The position numbers and the translations under genes were made by a program. A stretch of 50,247 nucleotides of DNA from contig NZ_JAODNM010000006.1 in NCBI RefSeq assembly GCF_025464955.1, forward strand, positions 1 to 50,247, written 5' to 3'. The notes under the pieces are model-generated. The model worked only from the letters and a program-made list of their open reading frames with translations. It made no database searches and was not told where the DNA came from. The stretch comes from Amycolatopsis sp. GTDB taxonomy: Bacteria; Actinomycetota; Actinomycetes; Mycobacteriales; Pseudonocardiaceae. Every line of letters begins with the position of its first letter. Within the stretch, counting starts at the first letter, position 1. This document shows, one piece after another, positions 1-7,186 of this stretch.

Positions 1-442
1 GGGCGAGGCCGACGAGGATCTTCTCCGCTTGTTCGCGGTCGTGGTCGGACACGGTGGCGGGGATCTTGCCCAGGATCGAGGTGATGGCGTCGATCTGAGC
101 GTTCCCGATCACCCCTTCCCGCGCGGCGTCAGCGGTGGCGGGCGCTAGGGGTGCGGTGGGGGTGCCGGTGAGATCACACCCCGGGTGCAGCGCCTCGGAC
201 CGCTTGACGCGGGCGAGGGCGTCGGTGGTGGAGACATGGACGGTGTCGCGGATCAGCGCGGGCAGGGTGCCGTAGCCGGTGGTGTCACGGACGCCGCGGC
301 GCTTGATCTCGGCGAGGATCCGGCCTTGTTCGGCTTCCGCGCGGCGTCGGTTTTCCTCGAGGTTGATGTATTCGGTTACCAGCACAGGCCCGTCGACACG
401 CCACCATTCGGTGGGTGTTGTGGAGGTGCCGGTGCTGGTCAC
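1..442 (-). CDS. DUF222/13E12-family HNH endonuclease-like protein, N-terminal part (cut by window edge)
   Basis: An open reading frame on the minus strand runs from a GTG at 442 off the left edge of the window, giving about 147 residues. The protein has the typical DUF222 (13E12 repeat) N-terminus: a TEWWRVDGPVL start, an acidic/basic helix rich in Glu and Arg, then the segment TTGYGTLPALIRDTVHVS followed by a helix with RVKRSEAL. In this family an HNH nuclease domain normally lies at the C-terminus, which is outside the window, so nuclease activity cannot be judged here. These genes are abundant, often repeated, in Pseudonocardiaceae and mycobacteria and their biological role is not established. 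A LexA-like box lies about 20 bases upstream of the start. The start is the first plausible GTG; no strong ribosome binding site is visible. Confidence 0.85.
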   Translation of the reverse strand, partial: MTSTGTSTTPTEWWRVDGPVLVTEYINLEENRRRAEAEQGRILAEIKRRGVRDTTGYGTLPALIRDTVHVSTTDALARVKRSEALHPGCDLTGTPTAPLAPATADAAREGVIGNAQIDAITSILGKIPATVSDHDREQAEKILVGLA

Positions 443-461
443 GCCTCTATGATACCGCGAT

Positions 462-477
462 TAGAACAAAGGTTCGC
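462..477. promoter_or_regulatory. LexA/SOS-box-like palindrome
   Basis: The core GAAC-AAAG-GTTC at 464-475 fits the actinobacterial LexA consensus of GAAC and GTTC half-sites separated by four bases, with the next outer bases partly matching (TA and GC instead of TC and GA). It lies just upstream of the DUF222 gene start at 442. Some 13E12 genes of Mycobacterium tuberculosis are known members of the LexA regulon, which supports the reading. Binding is inferred. Confidence 0.55.
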
Positions 478-610
478 GACTCTTTAGGGTGGCATGGGGG
501 ATGTTGCGAGACCACGCACTCGCTTCATTCACGTCACTGTCCGACACAATTGCGGGGGAATGTGGGTGACGCGAACCTCAGGGCTGGCGACGGAACCTAC
601 AAAAGGCCTG

Positions 611-1777
611 TCACGTAAGCGATTCGAGGTCCGCGATGAACGCGGATAGTGAGGGCAGGTCGAGGATGTCGCGCTGGAAGGACCGCGCGGCCAGGTGGTA
701 GGACGGCTCGTCGAGCACGCGCTTGACCAACCCTGCCAAGGTATCCGGGGTAAGGCCCGCGGTATCGACCTTGACACCCAGCCCCAGTTCGTCCACTCGG
801 GACGCGTTCGCGGGCTGGTCGGCGAAAAGGGGCAGGGCGACCATGGGCACGCCGGCCGTCAGCGCCTCGCGGACGCCGCTGAAACCTGCGTGGGTGAGGA
901 ACAGGTCGCTTTCGCCGAGCAGTCGGCGCTGCGGTACGAACGGCGCGAGTTCGACGTTGGCCGGGCGGGGGCCGGTCCACGCGGCCACGGCGTCGTCGCT
1001 GCCGAGCGCGACAACGGCACGGACGGACAGGGAACCCAGCGCTTCCACGGTGATGTTCAGCAGCTCGGAGTCCGCTGCCAGCAGTGTCCGCAGATTGGAA
1101 CCGAAGCCGGCCAGTACGAACGGCGTGGTGGCCGGGGCCGGCTGGTGATCGTCAAATGAATCGTTCACGCGGTAGTGCCGGTGGCCTGGTGTCCGCAGCG
1201 CGGCCGGGTACCACTGCTCGGGAAGCAGGCCGGCGGTCAACCGACCGGACGCGTGGGTCGCCGAGTCGACCGCCGGTAGGCCGAGGCCTTGGCGGAGGAC
1301 GTTCAGTTGATCTGTCAGGTCCGGGATCAGGCTCGAGATCAGCGGCGCGATGTCCACGACGGCGAGCGGCAGGCAGAGTACCTCCGCCGCCAGGTAGCCG
1401 CCGTATTCGTTGGTCTCGCGCACGATCACGTCCGGCCGCCAGGACTTGGCGGCTTCGATGACGTTCGCTGCGAAGGCGTCGGTCAGGGCGCTGCTGAACA
1501 GCGGCAGGGACAACGGTCCGGTGACTTCCGGCCGCCACTGCTTCAGCTTCTCCAGCGAGAACCCGGTGTTGGCCAGTTGCTCGGGCCGGACCTGCTCGGG
1601 AGCGAGCGCATCCGGTAGAACCAGCACTGGGATGCCGTGCCGTTCGACTTCCGCCGCGATCGCCGACCCGGTGGCGATCGCGACCTCGTGCCCGGCGTAC
1701 TGCAGGGACTTGGCCAGCGGAACCACCACGGGTACCAGGTGGGACTGGATGGGCAATCCGGTGAACAGCACTCGCAC
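611..1777 (-). CDS. GT-B glycosyltransferase, MGT/UGT type (macrolide or antibiotic glycosyltransferase family)
   Basis: The product (388 residues) is a GT1-family glycosyltransferase, expected to move a sugar from a nucleotide donor to a small-molecule acceptor in the cytoplasm. The N-terminal Rossmann domain opens with RVLFTGLPIQSHLVPVV. The C-terminal donor-binding region contains FLTHAGFSGVREAL, then GVPMVALPLFADQPANA, the family signature around the diphosphate and sugar. Length is normal (380-430). An ATG at 1810 would add eleven residues, but a GGGAGGA ribosome binding site lies directly before the GTG at 1777, and RVLFTG is the usual start of the family, so 1777 is chosen. No other antibiotic or glycoside genes are adjacent, so the acceptor cannot be named; self-resistance or detoxification by glycosylation is possible. 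Confidence 0.85.
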   Translation of the reverse strand: MRVLFTGLPIQSHLVPVVVPLAKSLQYAGHEVAIATGSAIAAEVERHGIPVLVLPDALAPEQVRPEQLANTGFSLEKLKQWRPEVTGPLSLPLFSSALTDAFAANVIEAAKSWRPDVIVRETNEYGGYLAAEVLCLPLAVVDIAPLISSLIPDLTDQLNVLRQGLGLPAVDSATHASGRLTAGLLPEQWYPAALRTPGHRHYRVNDSFDDHQPAPATTPFVLAGFGSNLRTLLAADSELLNITVEALGSLSVRAVVALGSDDAVAAWTGPRPANVELAPFVPQRRLLGESDLFLTHAGFSGVREALTAGVPMVALPLFADQPANASRVDELGLGVKVDTAGLTPDTLAGLVKRVLDEPSYHLAARSFQRDILDLPSLSAFIADLESLT

Positions 1778-1926
1778 TGCGGAATCCTCCCTCACGGCGT
1801 TCGAAGCCAAACCAGTTCAGCGTAAACCGGACACACCCGGCCGCAGAGGTGGCGAAGTCCGCGCTCTTGACCGCTCGTTCGGTCGTAGCAGTGCGCTGAC
1901 CGGGACCACTTTCTGCCTGGACACCC

Positions 1927-3075
1927 TCAGGAAGTGACGCCCTTGTCGATACCGTGCCGCATTTCGCTGATCAACGACGACACCACGGCTTTGAGGCTTC
2001 CGTTGTGCTGCTTCGCAACGGCTCGCTGACGCTGGTAACTCGGGCCGTACTTCAGGATCGTTTCGACTCCGCGCAGCTCGGCGACGCAGTCCAGCCGCCG
2101 TGACACCGGTTCGAGGCGGTCGAGCAGCTCGATGACGTCGTCGGTGACAAGGCGCTCGTTGCCGGCGGCGTCGAGGATGATGATCGCGTCGATGCCGTAC
2201 CGCGCGGCGCGCCACTTGTTCTCCTGGACGTGCCACGGCGGCAGCGAAGGCAGGATCTCGCCGTCGTCGAGCCGCTGGCTGAAGTCGTCGACCAGGCACT
2301 GGGTGAGCGCCGAAATGGCGGCCACTTCTTCCAGCGTCGGCAGGCCGTCGCACACCCGCATCTCGATCGTGCCGAACTGCGGAGCCGGCCGGATGTCCCA
2401 GCGGATCTCCGAGAAGTGGTCGATGACGCCGGTGACGAGCATGTCCTCGGTGTAGCTCTCCAGCTCCGACCACTTCCGGAACTGGAACGGCAGCCCCGCG
2501 GTGGGCAGCTGCTGGAACATCAGCGCGCGGTTGGACGCGTATCCGGTGTCCTCGGCGCCCCAATACGGAGAGGACGCCGAGAGCGCTTGAAGGTGCGGCG
2601 CGTACTTCAGCAGCGAGTCGAGCACCGGCAGCACCTTGTCCCGGTGGTCGAGCCCGACGTGCACGTGGACGCCGTAGATCAGCATCTGCCGTCCCCACCA
2701 CTGGGTCCGGTCGATCAGTTTCGCGTAGCGCTCCTTGTCCGTGACCCGCTGCTGGTACCACGGCGAAAACGGGTGCGTTCCGGCGGAGAACAGTTCGACG
2801 CCGAGCGGGTCGATCACCGAATGCACGACGTCCAGCGACTCGGCGAGGTCGGCGGTCACCTCACTGATCGTCGAGCAGACGCCGGTGATGATCTCGATGG
2901 TGTTGAGCAGTAGTTCCTGCTTGATCTTCGGGTGCTCGTCGCAGCCGGCGGGGCGGACCTCCTCGAGGATGCGCTCGGCGACCGAGGACAGCTCGCCGCT
3001 GCGCCTGTCGACCAGCGCCAGCTCCCATTCCGCGCCGACCGTGGACCGGCGCGAAGGGCGGAAGTCGATGCCCAT
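1927..3075 (-). CDS. glutamate-cysteine ligase family 2 (YbdK-like carboxylate-amine ligase)
   Basis: A 382-residue ATP-dependent carboxylate-amine ligase of the GCS2 family, the type that joins glutamate to cysteine or to other amines through a glutamyl phosphate. Sequence signs are TVGAEWELALVD near residue 13 with the metal-binding Glu, HPKIKQELLLNTIEI, and the VHVHVGLDHRDKVL segment, followed by ASSPYWGAEDTGYASNR, all typical of the family. Actinobacteria make mycothiol rather than glutathione, so the true product is uncertain. The ATG at 3075 follows the stop of the upstream membrane-protein gene by only 14 bases, so it is the third gene of an operon with the hydrolase and membrane protein. 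The C-terminus ends at a normal place. Confidence 0.82.
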   Translation of the reverse strand: MGIDFRPSRRSTVGAEWELALVDRRSGELSSVAERILEEVRPAGCDEHPKIKQELLLNTIEIITGVCSTISEVTADLAESLDVVHSVIDPLGVELFSAGTHPFSPWYQQRVTDKERYAKLIDRTQWWGRQMLIYGVHVHVGLDHRDKVLPVLDSLLKYAPHLQALSASSPYWGAEDTGYASNRALMFQQLPTAGLPFQFRKWSELESYTEDMLVTGVIDHFSEIRWDIRPAPQFGTIEMRVCDGLPTLEEVAAISALTQCLVDDFSQRLDDGEILPSLPPWHVQENKWRAARYGIDAIIILDAAGNERLVTDDVIELLDRLEPVSRRLDCVAELRGVETILKYGPSYQRQRAVAKQHNGSLKAVVSSLISEMRHGIDKGVTS

Positions 3076-3089
3076 CCGCGGTGCGGTTC

Positions 3090-3593
3090 CTAGACCTGGG
3101 CGCCGTTGCTGGGATCCGCCCCGGGCGGCGGTCCTTGCCGGACCCTGAGCAGCAGCAGCGCGATGCCGGTGGCGAGCGCCAGAATCCCCAGCGGGGTGCC
3201 CTGGATCGGGCCGATCCCCAGCAGGTTCGGCGCGATCAGCAGGAACAGGCCGATGATGAACAGCAGCAGCACCAGGAACGCGCCCTTGCGCGGCCTCGGC
3301 AGCGGAGGCGGCTCGGGCGGGACGAAGTGCTCGTCGTCGTCGGCCGGGTCGCCGCTGAAGATCGTGGTGTCCCATTCGGTGCCGCCGCCGCGCCAGCCGG
3401 CCGCCGTGGTGCCGCGCTCAGTCGGCTCCGGCTCGTTGGAGGACTCGTTCGTCGACTTCTCCGGCGTCGGGGCTTCGGCGTCCGCCGTGTCCTCCGGCAG
3501 CAGGCCGACGCCCTCGGCGCGGAGGTCGGCGACGATCTCGGCGAAGGCCGCGTCGACGTCTTCGGGGCCGTCCATGCCCTTACCGCGGCTCAT
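3090..3593 (-). CDS. conserved hypothetical membrane protein with acidic/proline-rich N-terminal domain
   Basis: A 167-residue protein of unknown function. Residues 1-95 are hydrophilic and acidic, ending in a conserved-looking stretch EWDTTIFSGDPADDDEHF and a proline cluster PPEPPPLPRPRKG. Two hydrophobic helices follow (about 100-120, FLVLLLFIIGLFLLIAP, and about 128-148, PLGILALATGIALLLL), so the N-terminus should be cytoplasmic with a short hairpin in the membrane. The ATG at 3593 overlaps the stop of the hydrolase gene (ATGA), which implies translational coupling. The protein is probably a small accessory membrane protein; nothing in it suggests catalysis. Confidence 0.8.
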   Translation of the reverse strand: MSRGKGMDGPEDVDAAFAEIVADLRAEGVGLLPEDTADAEAPTPEKSTNESSNEPEPTERGTTAAGWRGGGTEWDTTIFSGDPADDDEHFVPPEPPPLPRPRKGAFLVLLLFIIGLFLLIAPNLLGIGPIQGTPLGILALATGIALLLLRVRQGPPPGADPSNGAQV

Positions 3594-4360
3594 CCGGCAT
3601 CGACCTGTCTCGCCTGGCTGATCGATCGCACGAATTCGGTACTGCGTTCGAAGATCAACGGGGCGTCGTTGTCCTGTGTCGCGACGTGGAAGCTGTTTTG
3701 GAGGAGCACCTCGGTGACGTTCGCACTGCGGACGCCTTCGAGGATGAGCGCCGAGTTGACCGGCTCGACGACGTGGTCGACCACCGAGTGGAGCAGGAGC
3801 AGCGGCTGGGTCACCTTCGGCAGGTCTTCGCGGACGAGCTTCCAGAGCTTGCTCAGGCTCGCCGCGGCGCGCACGGGCGTGCGCTTGTAGGCGACCTCGA
3901 CCTCGCCCGCCTTCGCGATGTCGTTGCCGACCCCGGGCACCGACGCGAGCACCTTCGACAGCACGGGCAGGAGCTTCGCGTCCTTGCGCAGCGTCGTCAC
4001 CGACGGGTTCACCAGGATGACCCCGGCAATCCGGTCGCCGAACTCCTCGGCCAGCCGCAGGCTCAGCGTTCCGCCCATCGAGAGGCCGGCCACGAAGACC
4101 GAGCCGCAGGTCTCGAGCAGCTGTTCGAGCTCGGTCCGGACACAGCCGTACCAGTCGGTCCACCCGGTGGTGTTCATTTCCTGCCAGGTCGTCCCGTGGC
4201 CGGGGAGCAGGGGGCAGCGCACGGTGAAACCCGCTTCCGCGAGGTGGCCACCCCAGTCGCGCAGGCTCGCCGGGGTTCCGGTGAACCCGTGGCACAGCAG
4301 TACCCCGACTTCGGTCGAACCGGTGAACGAGAACGGTTCTGCGCCGGCGAGCACGGTCAT
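3590..4360 (-). CDS. alpha/beta hydrolase, carboxylesterase/monoacylglycerol lipase type
   Basis: The product (256 residues) is a serine hydrolase of the alpha/beta fold resembling thermostable carboxylesterase Est30 and bacterial monoacylglycerol lipases. The oxyanion-hole motif HGFTGTP lies at residues 24-30, the nucleophile elbow GLSMGG has Ser94, the acid is Asp195 in HSVVDHVV, and the base is His225 in SFHVATQD, giving a complete triad at the usual spacing. The ATG at 4360 is preceded by GGAGGG eight bases upstream; a longer start at 4384 has no such site. It is the first gene of a three-gene operon whose members overlap or nearly abut. A role in lipid or ester turnover is likely, and its neighbour across the divergent promoter is a phospholipid acyltransferase. 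Confidence 0.87.
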   Translation of the reverse strand: MTVLAGAEPFSFTGSTEVGVLLCHGFTGTPASLRDWGGHLAEAGFTVRCPLLPGHGTTWQEMNTTGWTDWYGCVRTELEQLLETCGSVFVAGLSMGGTLSLRLAEEFGDRIAGVILVNPSVTTLRKDAKLLPVLSKVLASVPGVGNDIAKAGEVEVAYKRTPVRAAASLSKLWKLVREDLPKVTQPLLLLHSVVDHVVEPVNSALILEGVRSANVTEVLLQNSFHVATQDNDAPLIFERSTEFVRSISQARQVDAG

Positions 4361-4576
4361 GCGAAACGCCCTCCGTGTAAACATCTAGGGAACCTATGTT
4401 CGCACGACCGGGGGTGGTTGTGGGGGTGTGGATGCCTCCGTTCTTATCGGTCCGGCGGTGTGAGATCAATCGCTGAGCCCGCGCAACCGGGCGGCAGGCG
4501 TTGTGCACGTAGGGTCATGCTTCGTAGGCTTTGGCGATCGGGTGAAGCGTCCTAGCCGCTAGGAGGGCATGTCGCG

Positions 4577-5338
4577 GTGCTGTATCGGTTGATGAAGTAC
4601 GTGCTGATCGGGCCGCTGCTGCGGCTGCTCTGGCCCACCAAGGTCGTCGGTGCGGAAAACATCCCGGCCACCGGCGGGGCGATCCTCGCGGGCAACCACC
4701 TCGCCGTGGCGGACTCGTTCTTCATGCCCATCCGCGTCAAGCGCATGGTCACCTTCCCGGCGAAGTCGGAGTACTTCACCGAGAAGGGCATCAAGGGCAC
4801 GCTGAAAAAGTGGTTCTTCACCGGCGTCGGGCAGTTCCCGATCGACCGCTCCGGCGGCAACGCCGCGCAGGCCGCGCTGAACACCGCGACCCGGCTGGTC
4901 AAGGAAGGGCGCCTGCTCGGGATCTACCCCGAGGGCACCCGCTCGCCCGACGGGCGGCTGTACAAGGGCAAGACCGGGGTCGCCAGGATCACCCTGGACT
5001 CCGGGGGTGTGGTGATCCCGGTGGCCATGATCGGCACCGAGAAGGTCAACCCGATCGGCTCCAAGATGTGGTGGCCCCGCCGCCTCGAGATCCGCTTCGG
5101 CAAGCCGCTGGACTTCTCGCGCTACGAGGGCCTTTCCGGCGACCGGTTCATCGAGCGGTCGATCACCGACGAGATCATGTACGCGCTGATGGAGCTGTCG
5201 GGCCAGGAATATGTCGACATCTACGCGGCCAAGGCGAAGGAACTGATCGCCGCCGAGCAGTCCGGCGTCCGGCCGGCCGTCCCCGCCCAGGCCTCGGCGC
5301 GCGAAGCGGACCGGGTTCCAGGGACGAAGGTCGGGTAG
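4577..5338 (+). CDS. 1-acyl-sn-glycerol-3-phosphate acyltransferase family protein (PlsC type)
   Basis: A 253-residue membrane-associated acyltransferase expected to transfer an acyl chain from acyl-CoA or acyl-ACP to lysophosphatidic acid or a similar lysolipid. Motif I is NHLAVADS with His41 and Asp46 (HX4D), motif III is YPEGTRSPDG with Glu119 and Arg122, and VVIPVAMIGTEKV is the later conserved strand. The N-terminal 20 residues form a hydrophobic anchor. The start is GTG at 4577, with AGGAGGG at 4561-4567; an ATG at 4569 is out of frame. It is 15 bases upstream of the RNase AS gene, so both are probably cotranscribed. In M. tuberculosis a PlsC-like gene and an RNase AS gene also lie close together, which suggests conserved linkage. 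Confidence 0.9.
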   Translation: MLYRLMKYVLIGPLLRLLWPTKVVGAENIPATGGAILAGNHLAVADSFFMPIRVKRMVTFPAKSEYFTEKGIKGTLKKWFFTGVGQFPIDRSGGNAAQAALNTATRLVKEGRLLGIYPEGTRSPDGRLYKGKTGVARITLDSGGVVIPVAMIGTEKVNPIGSKMWWPRRLEIRFGKPLDFSRYEGLSGDRFIERSITDEIMYALMELSGQEYVDIYAAKAKELIAAEQSGVRPAVPAQASAREADRVPGTKVG

Positions 5339-5353
5339 CACTAGGGTCGTCGG

Positions 5354-5845
5354 GTGCGATTCTTCTACGACACCGAGTTCATCGAGGACGGCGTGACCAT
5401 CGACCTGGTGTCGATCGGTGTGGTGGATGAACAGGGCCGGGAGTTCTACGCCGTCTCCACCGACTTCGACCCGGGTAAGGCCGGTCCGTGGGTCCGCGAG
5501 AACGTGCTGCCGAAACTCCCTTCGCCCGCGGACACCGCTTGGCGCAGCCGGGAGCGGATCCGGGCGGACCTGCTCGAGTTCTTGGGTAAGCCCGGCGGCG
5601 GCATCGAACTGTGGGCGTGGTTCGCCGCGTACGACCACGTCGCCCTCGCCCAGTTGTGGGGCCCGATGCCCGCGTTGCCCCGGCAGCTTCCCCGCTTCAC
5701 CCGGGACCTCCGGCAGCGCTGGGAAGACGTCGGCAAGCCGAAGCTGCCCGCCGCGCCCACCGACGCCCACGACGCTCTCGCCGACGCGAAACACAACCTC
5801 GAACGCTGGCAGGTCATCGAAGACGAGTGGCACCGCCGCGGCTGA
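5354..5845 (+). CDS. 3'-5' exoribonuclease AS (polyadenylate-specific, Rv2179c type)
   Basis: A 163-residue DEDDh exonuclease matching RNase AS, which in mycobacteria trims adenylate-rich RNA 3' ends. The catalytic residues are visible: Asp6 and Glu8 in YDTEFI, Asp94 in AAYDHVAL, His139 and Asp144 in AHDALADAKHN. The length agrees with the family (about 160-170). The GTG start follows the acyltransferase stop by 15 bases, so the two are likely one transcript. The gene ends 13 bases before a long palindrome that should terminate transcription from both sides. Assignment is strong; the RNA targets cannot be read from sequence. Confidence 0.9.
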   Translation: MRFFYDTEFIEDGVTIDLVSIGVVDEQGREFYAVSTDFDPGKAGPWVRENVLPKLPSPADTAWRSRERIRADLLEFLGKPGGGIELWAWFAAYDHVALAQLWGPMPALPRQLPRFTRDLRQRWEDVGKPKLPAAPTDAHDALADAKHNLERWQVIEDEWHRRG

Positions 5846-5858
5846 GCGGGCAGTCAGC

Positions 5859-5906
5859 GCTCGTGAGTGTTCCAGCCGCTTGGAACCGGCCGGAACACTC
5901 ACGAGC
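5859..5906. repeat. Family A intergenic palindrome, likely bidirectional terminator
   Basis: Two perfect 15-base arms, GCTCGTGAGTGTTCC (5859-5873) and its reverse complement (5892-5906), enclose an 18-base loop. It sits exactly between the convergent ends of the RNase AS gene and the DAHP synthase gene. Nearly the same arms occur at 45772-45818 and, degenerate, at 33671-33742, so this is a dispersed repeat family and not just a local terminator. Confidence 0.85.
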
Positions 5907-5917
5907 CTTGGACGCAC

Positions 5918-6988
5918 CTACCGGCGCCGGGCGACGCCGTCGGCGAGGTCGTCGAGCAGGGACGCGGTGGTGTCCCAGTCCATGCACGCGTCGGTGATGC
6001 TCTGGCCGTAGGCGAGTTCGTCGCCGTGGCCGAGTTCGAGTTCCTGCCGTCCGCCGACCAGGAAGCTCTCGAGCATCAGGCCGACGATCCCGCGCTCACC
6101 GTCGCCGATGCGGACGGCCAGCTCGCGGACGACGTCGGCCTGGCGCACGTGGTCCTTGCCGCTGTTGCCGTGGCTCGCGTCGATGATCACGCGCTCGGGC
6201 AGGCCACCGGCGCGCAGCCGGTCGAGGGTGTGGGAGACGGTCTCGGCGTCGTAGTTGGGACCCTTGGTGCTGCCACGCAGGATCACGTGGCAGTCCGGGT
6301 TGCCGGACGTCGTGAGCAACGCGGCGAGGCCGTCGGCGTTGATGCCGGGGAAGACGTGGCTCGCCGCGGCGGCGCGCGTGGCGTCGACGGCCACCTGGAC
6401 GTCCCCCGAGGTCGAGTTCTTGATCCCGACCGGCATCGACAGCGCGCTGCACAGCTGGCGGTGGACCTGGCTGGCCGCCGTGCGGGCACCGATCGAGCCC
6501 CAGGTGACGGTGTCGGCGATGAACTGCGGGGTGATCGGGTCGAGGAACTCGCAGCCCACCGGCAGGCCGAGCGCGGAGATGTCGAGCAGCAGCTGGCGGG
6601 CCACGCGCAGCCCCTTGTTGACCTCGAACGTGCCGTCGAGACCGGGGTCGTTGATCAGGCCCTTCCAGCCCAGCGTGGTGCGCGGCTTCTCGAAGTAGAC
6701 CCGCATCACGATGTGCAGCCGGTCGCTGAGCACTTCGGACTTCGCGGCGAGCCGGTGGGCGTAGTCGAGGGCGGCCACCGGGTCGTGCACCGAGCACGGC
6801 CCGACGACCACGAGCAGCCTGTCGTCACGGCCGTCGAGGATGTCGACGGCCCCGGCTCGGCCGCGTTGGACCGTCTCGGCGACCTCGGCGTCGATCGGAT
6901 GCTCGTGGCGCAGCATGTTGGGCGACAGCAGCGGGTTGATCGCGATCGTGCGCTGGTTGTCGAGTGCGGGGAAAAGGTTGAGGGTCAT
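5918..6988 (-). CDS. aroG: 3-deoxy-7-phosphoheptulonate (DAHP) synthase, class I
   Basis: This 356-residue enzyme condenses phosphoenolpyruvate and erythrose 4-phosphate, the first step of the shikimate pathway. It belongs to the class I-alpha type of E. coli AroG/F/H: VVVGPCSVHD, EKPRTTLGWKGLINDP, GIKNSTSGDV, LRGSTKGPNYD and DASHGNSGKDH are all present, including the metal and PEP ligands Cys, His, Glu and Asp. The ATG at 6988 has AAAGGA eight bases upstream. Control appears to be by transcription attenuation: a 21-residue leader peptide with Tyr, Trp and Phe codons and alternative hairpins precede the gene (7031-7133). M. tuberculosis has only the unrelated class II enzyme, so this locus differs. 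Which amino acid inhibits the enzyme cannot be read here. Confidence 0.95.
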   Translation of the reverse strand: MTLNLFPALDNQRTIAINPLLSPNMLRHEHPIDAEVAETVQRGRAGAVDILDGRDDRLLVVVGPCSVHDPVAALDYAHRLAAKSEVLSDRLHIVMRVYFEKPRTTLGWKGLINDPGLDGTFEVNKGLRVARQLLLDISALGLPVGCEFLDPITPQFIADTVTWGSIGARTAASQVHRQLCSALSMPVGIKNSTSGDVQVAVDATRAAAASHVFPGINADGLAALLTTSGNPDCHVILRGSTKGPNYDAETVSHTLDRLRAGGLPERVIIDASHGNSGKDHVRQADVVRELAVRIGDGERGIVGLMLESFLVGGRQELELGHGDELAYGQSITDACMDWDTTASLLDDLADGVARRR

Positions 6989-6995
6989 GACGGGG

Positions 6996-7009
6996 TCCTT
7001 TCGAAAGGA
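6996..7009. promoter_or_regulatory. perfect palindrome overlapping the aroG ribosome binding site
   Basis: TCCTTTCGAAAGGA is a perfect 14-base palindrome whose right half on the minus strand includes the AAAGGA Shine-Dalgarno sequence of aroG. In RNA it could fold on itself or on a second molecule and hide the ribosome binding site; as DNA it could be an operator. Confidence 0.5.
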
Positions 7010-7030
7010 ACCGACCCGTCGAACCACGCC

Positions 7031-7053
7031 CGAGCCGGTGGATGTCCGGCTCG
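7031..7053 (-). terminator. attenuator terminator hairpin (segments 3:4) upstream of aroG
   Basis: On the minus strand, CGAGCCGG (7053-7046) and CCGGCTCG (7038-7031) form a perfect 8-bp stem with a 7-base loop, 15 bases after the leader peptide stop and about 43 bases before aroG. There is no U tract, as is usual in high-GC actinobacteria. The upstream part of its left arm adjoins a segment that can instead pair with the leader coding region (2:3 antiterminator, 7054-7062 with 7092-7100). Confidence 0.65.
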
Positions 7054-7067
7054 CAGGGTGGGAAGTG

Positions 7068-7133
7068 TCAGCGCGTGGTTTCGCCGCCGGGCCCACCCTG
7101 GGCCGGCTCGGTAAACCACGAATAACGCTGCAT
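7068..7133 (-). CDS. aro leader peptide (21 residues) of a ribosome-mediated attenuator
   Basis: A short ORF starts at ATG 7133 and ends at TGA 7070-7068. It encodes a 21-residue peptide beginning MQRYSWFT, with Tyr4, Trp6 and Phe7 clustered. The DNA for Ser-Trp-Phe contains CGTGGTTT (7120-7113), which pairs perfectly with AAACCACG near the ORF end (7081-7074); between them GCCGGCCCA and TGGGCCCGGC also pair, making a strong 1:2 hairpin. CAGGGTGGG (7100-7092) can instead pair perfectly with CCCACCCTG (7062-7054), which would block the 3:4 terminator. Stalling at aromatic codons would therefore favour readthrough into aroG. The ATG follows a TAAGTT -10-like box by seven bases, so the leader mRNA may be leaderless. 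An aromatic leader (aroR) before a class I DAHP synthase gene is known in Corynebacterium glutamicum. Confidence 0.75.
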   Translation of the reverse strand: MQRYSWFTEPAQGGPGGETTR

Positions 7134-7146
7134 GAGGATCAACTTA

Positions 7147-7184
7147 CACGAATGTCCCCCGACCTCGATCGGGGGACATTCGTG
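7147..7184. terminator. strong hairpin terminator downstream of the cyclophilin gene
   Basis: Perfect 16-base arms (CACGAATGTCCCCCGA at 7147-7162 and its complement at 7169-7184) with a 6-base loop lie 3 bases after the stop of the cyclophilin gene on the minus strand, insulating it from the aro leader transcript. Confidence 0.85.
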
Positions 7185-7186
7185 GG

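Noticed and set aside
611..1810. glycosyltransferase as part of an antibiotic cluster
   Set aside because: No polyketide, peptide or sugar biosynthesis genes are adjacent; the neighbours are housekeeping-type genes.
2230..2913. long plus-strand ORF opposite the glutamate-cysteine ligase gene
   Set aside because: It is an antisense shadow caused by high GC at third codon positions; the minus-strand product has clear family motifs.
4569..4592. ATG at 4569 as the start of the acyltransferase
   Set aside because: It is out of frame and stops within eight codons; the GTG at 4577 is in frame and well spaced from AGGAGGG.
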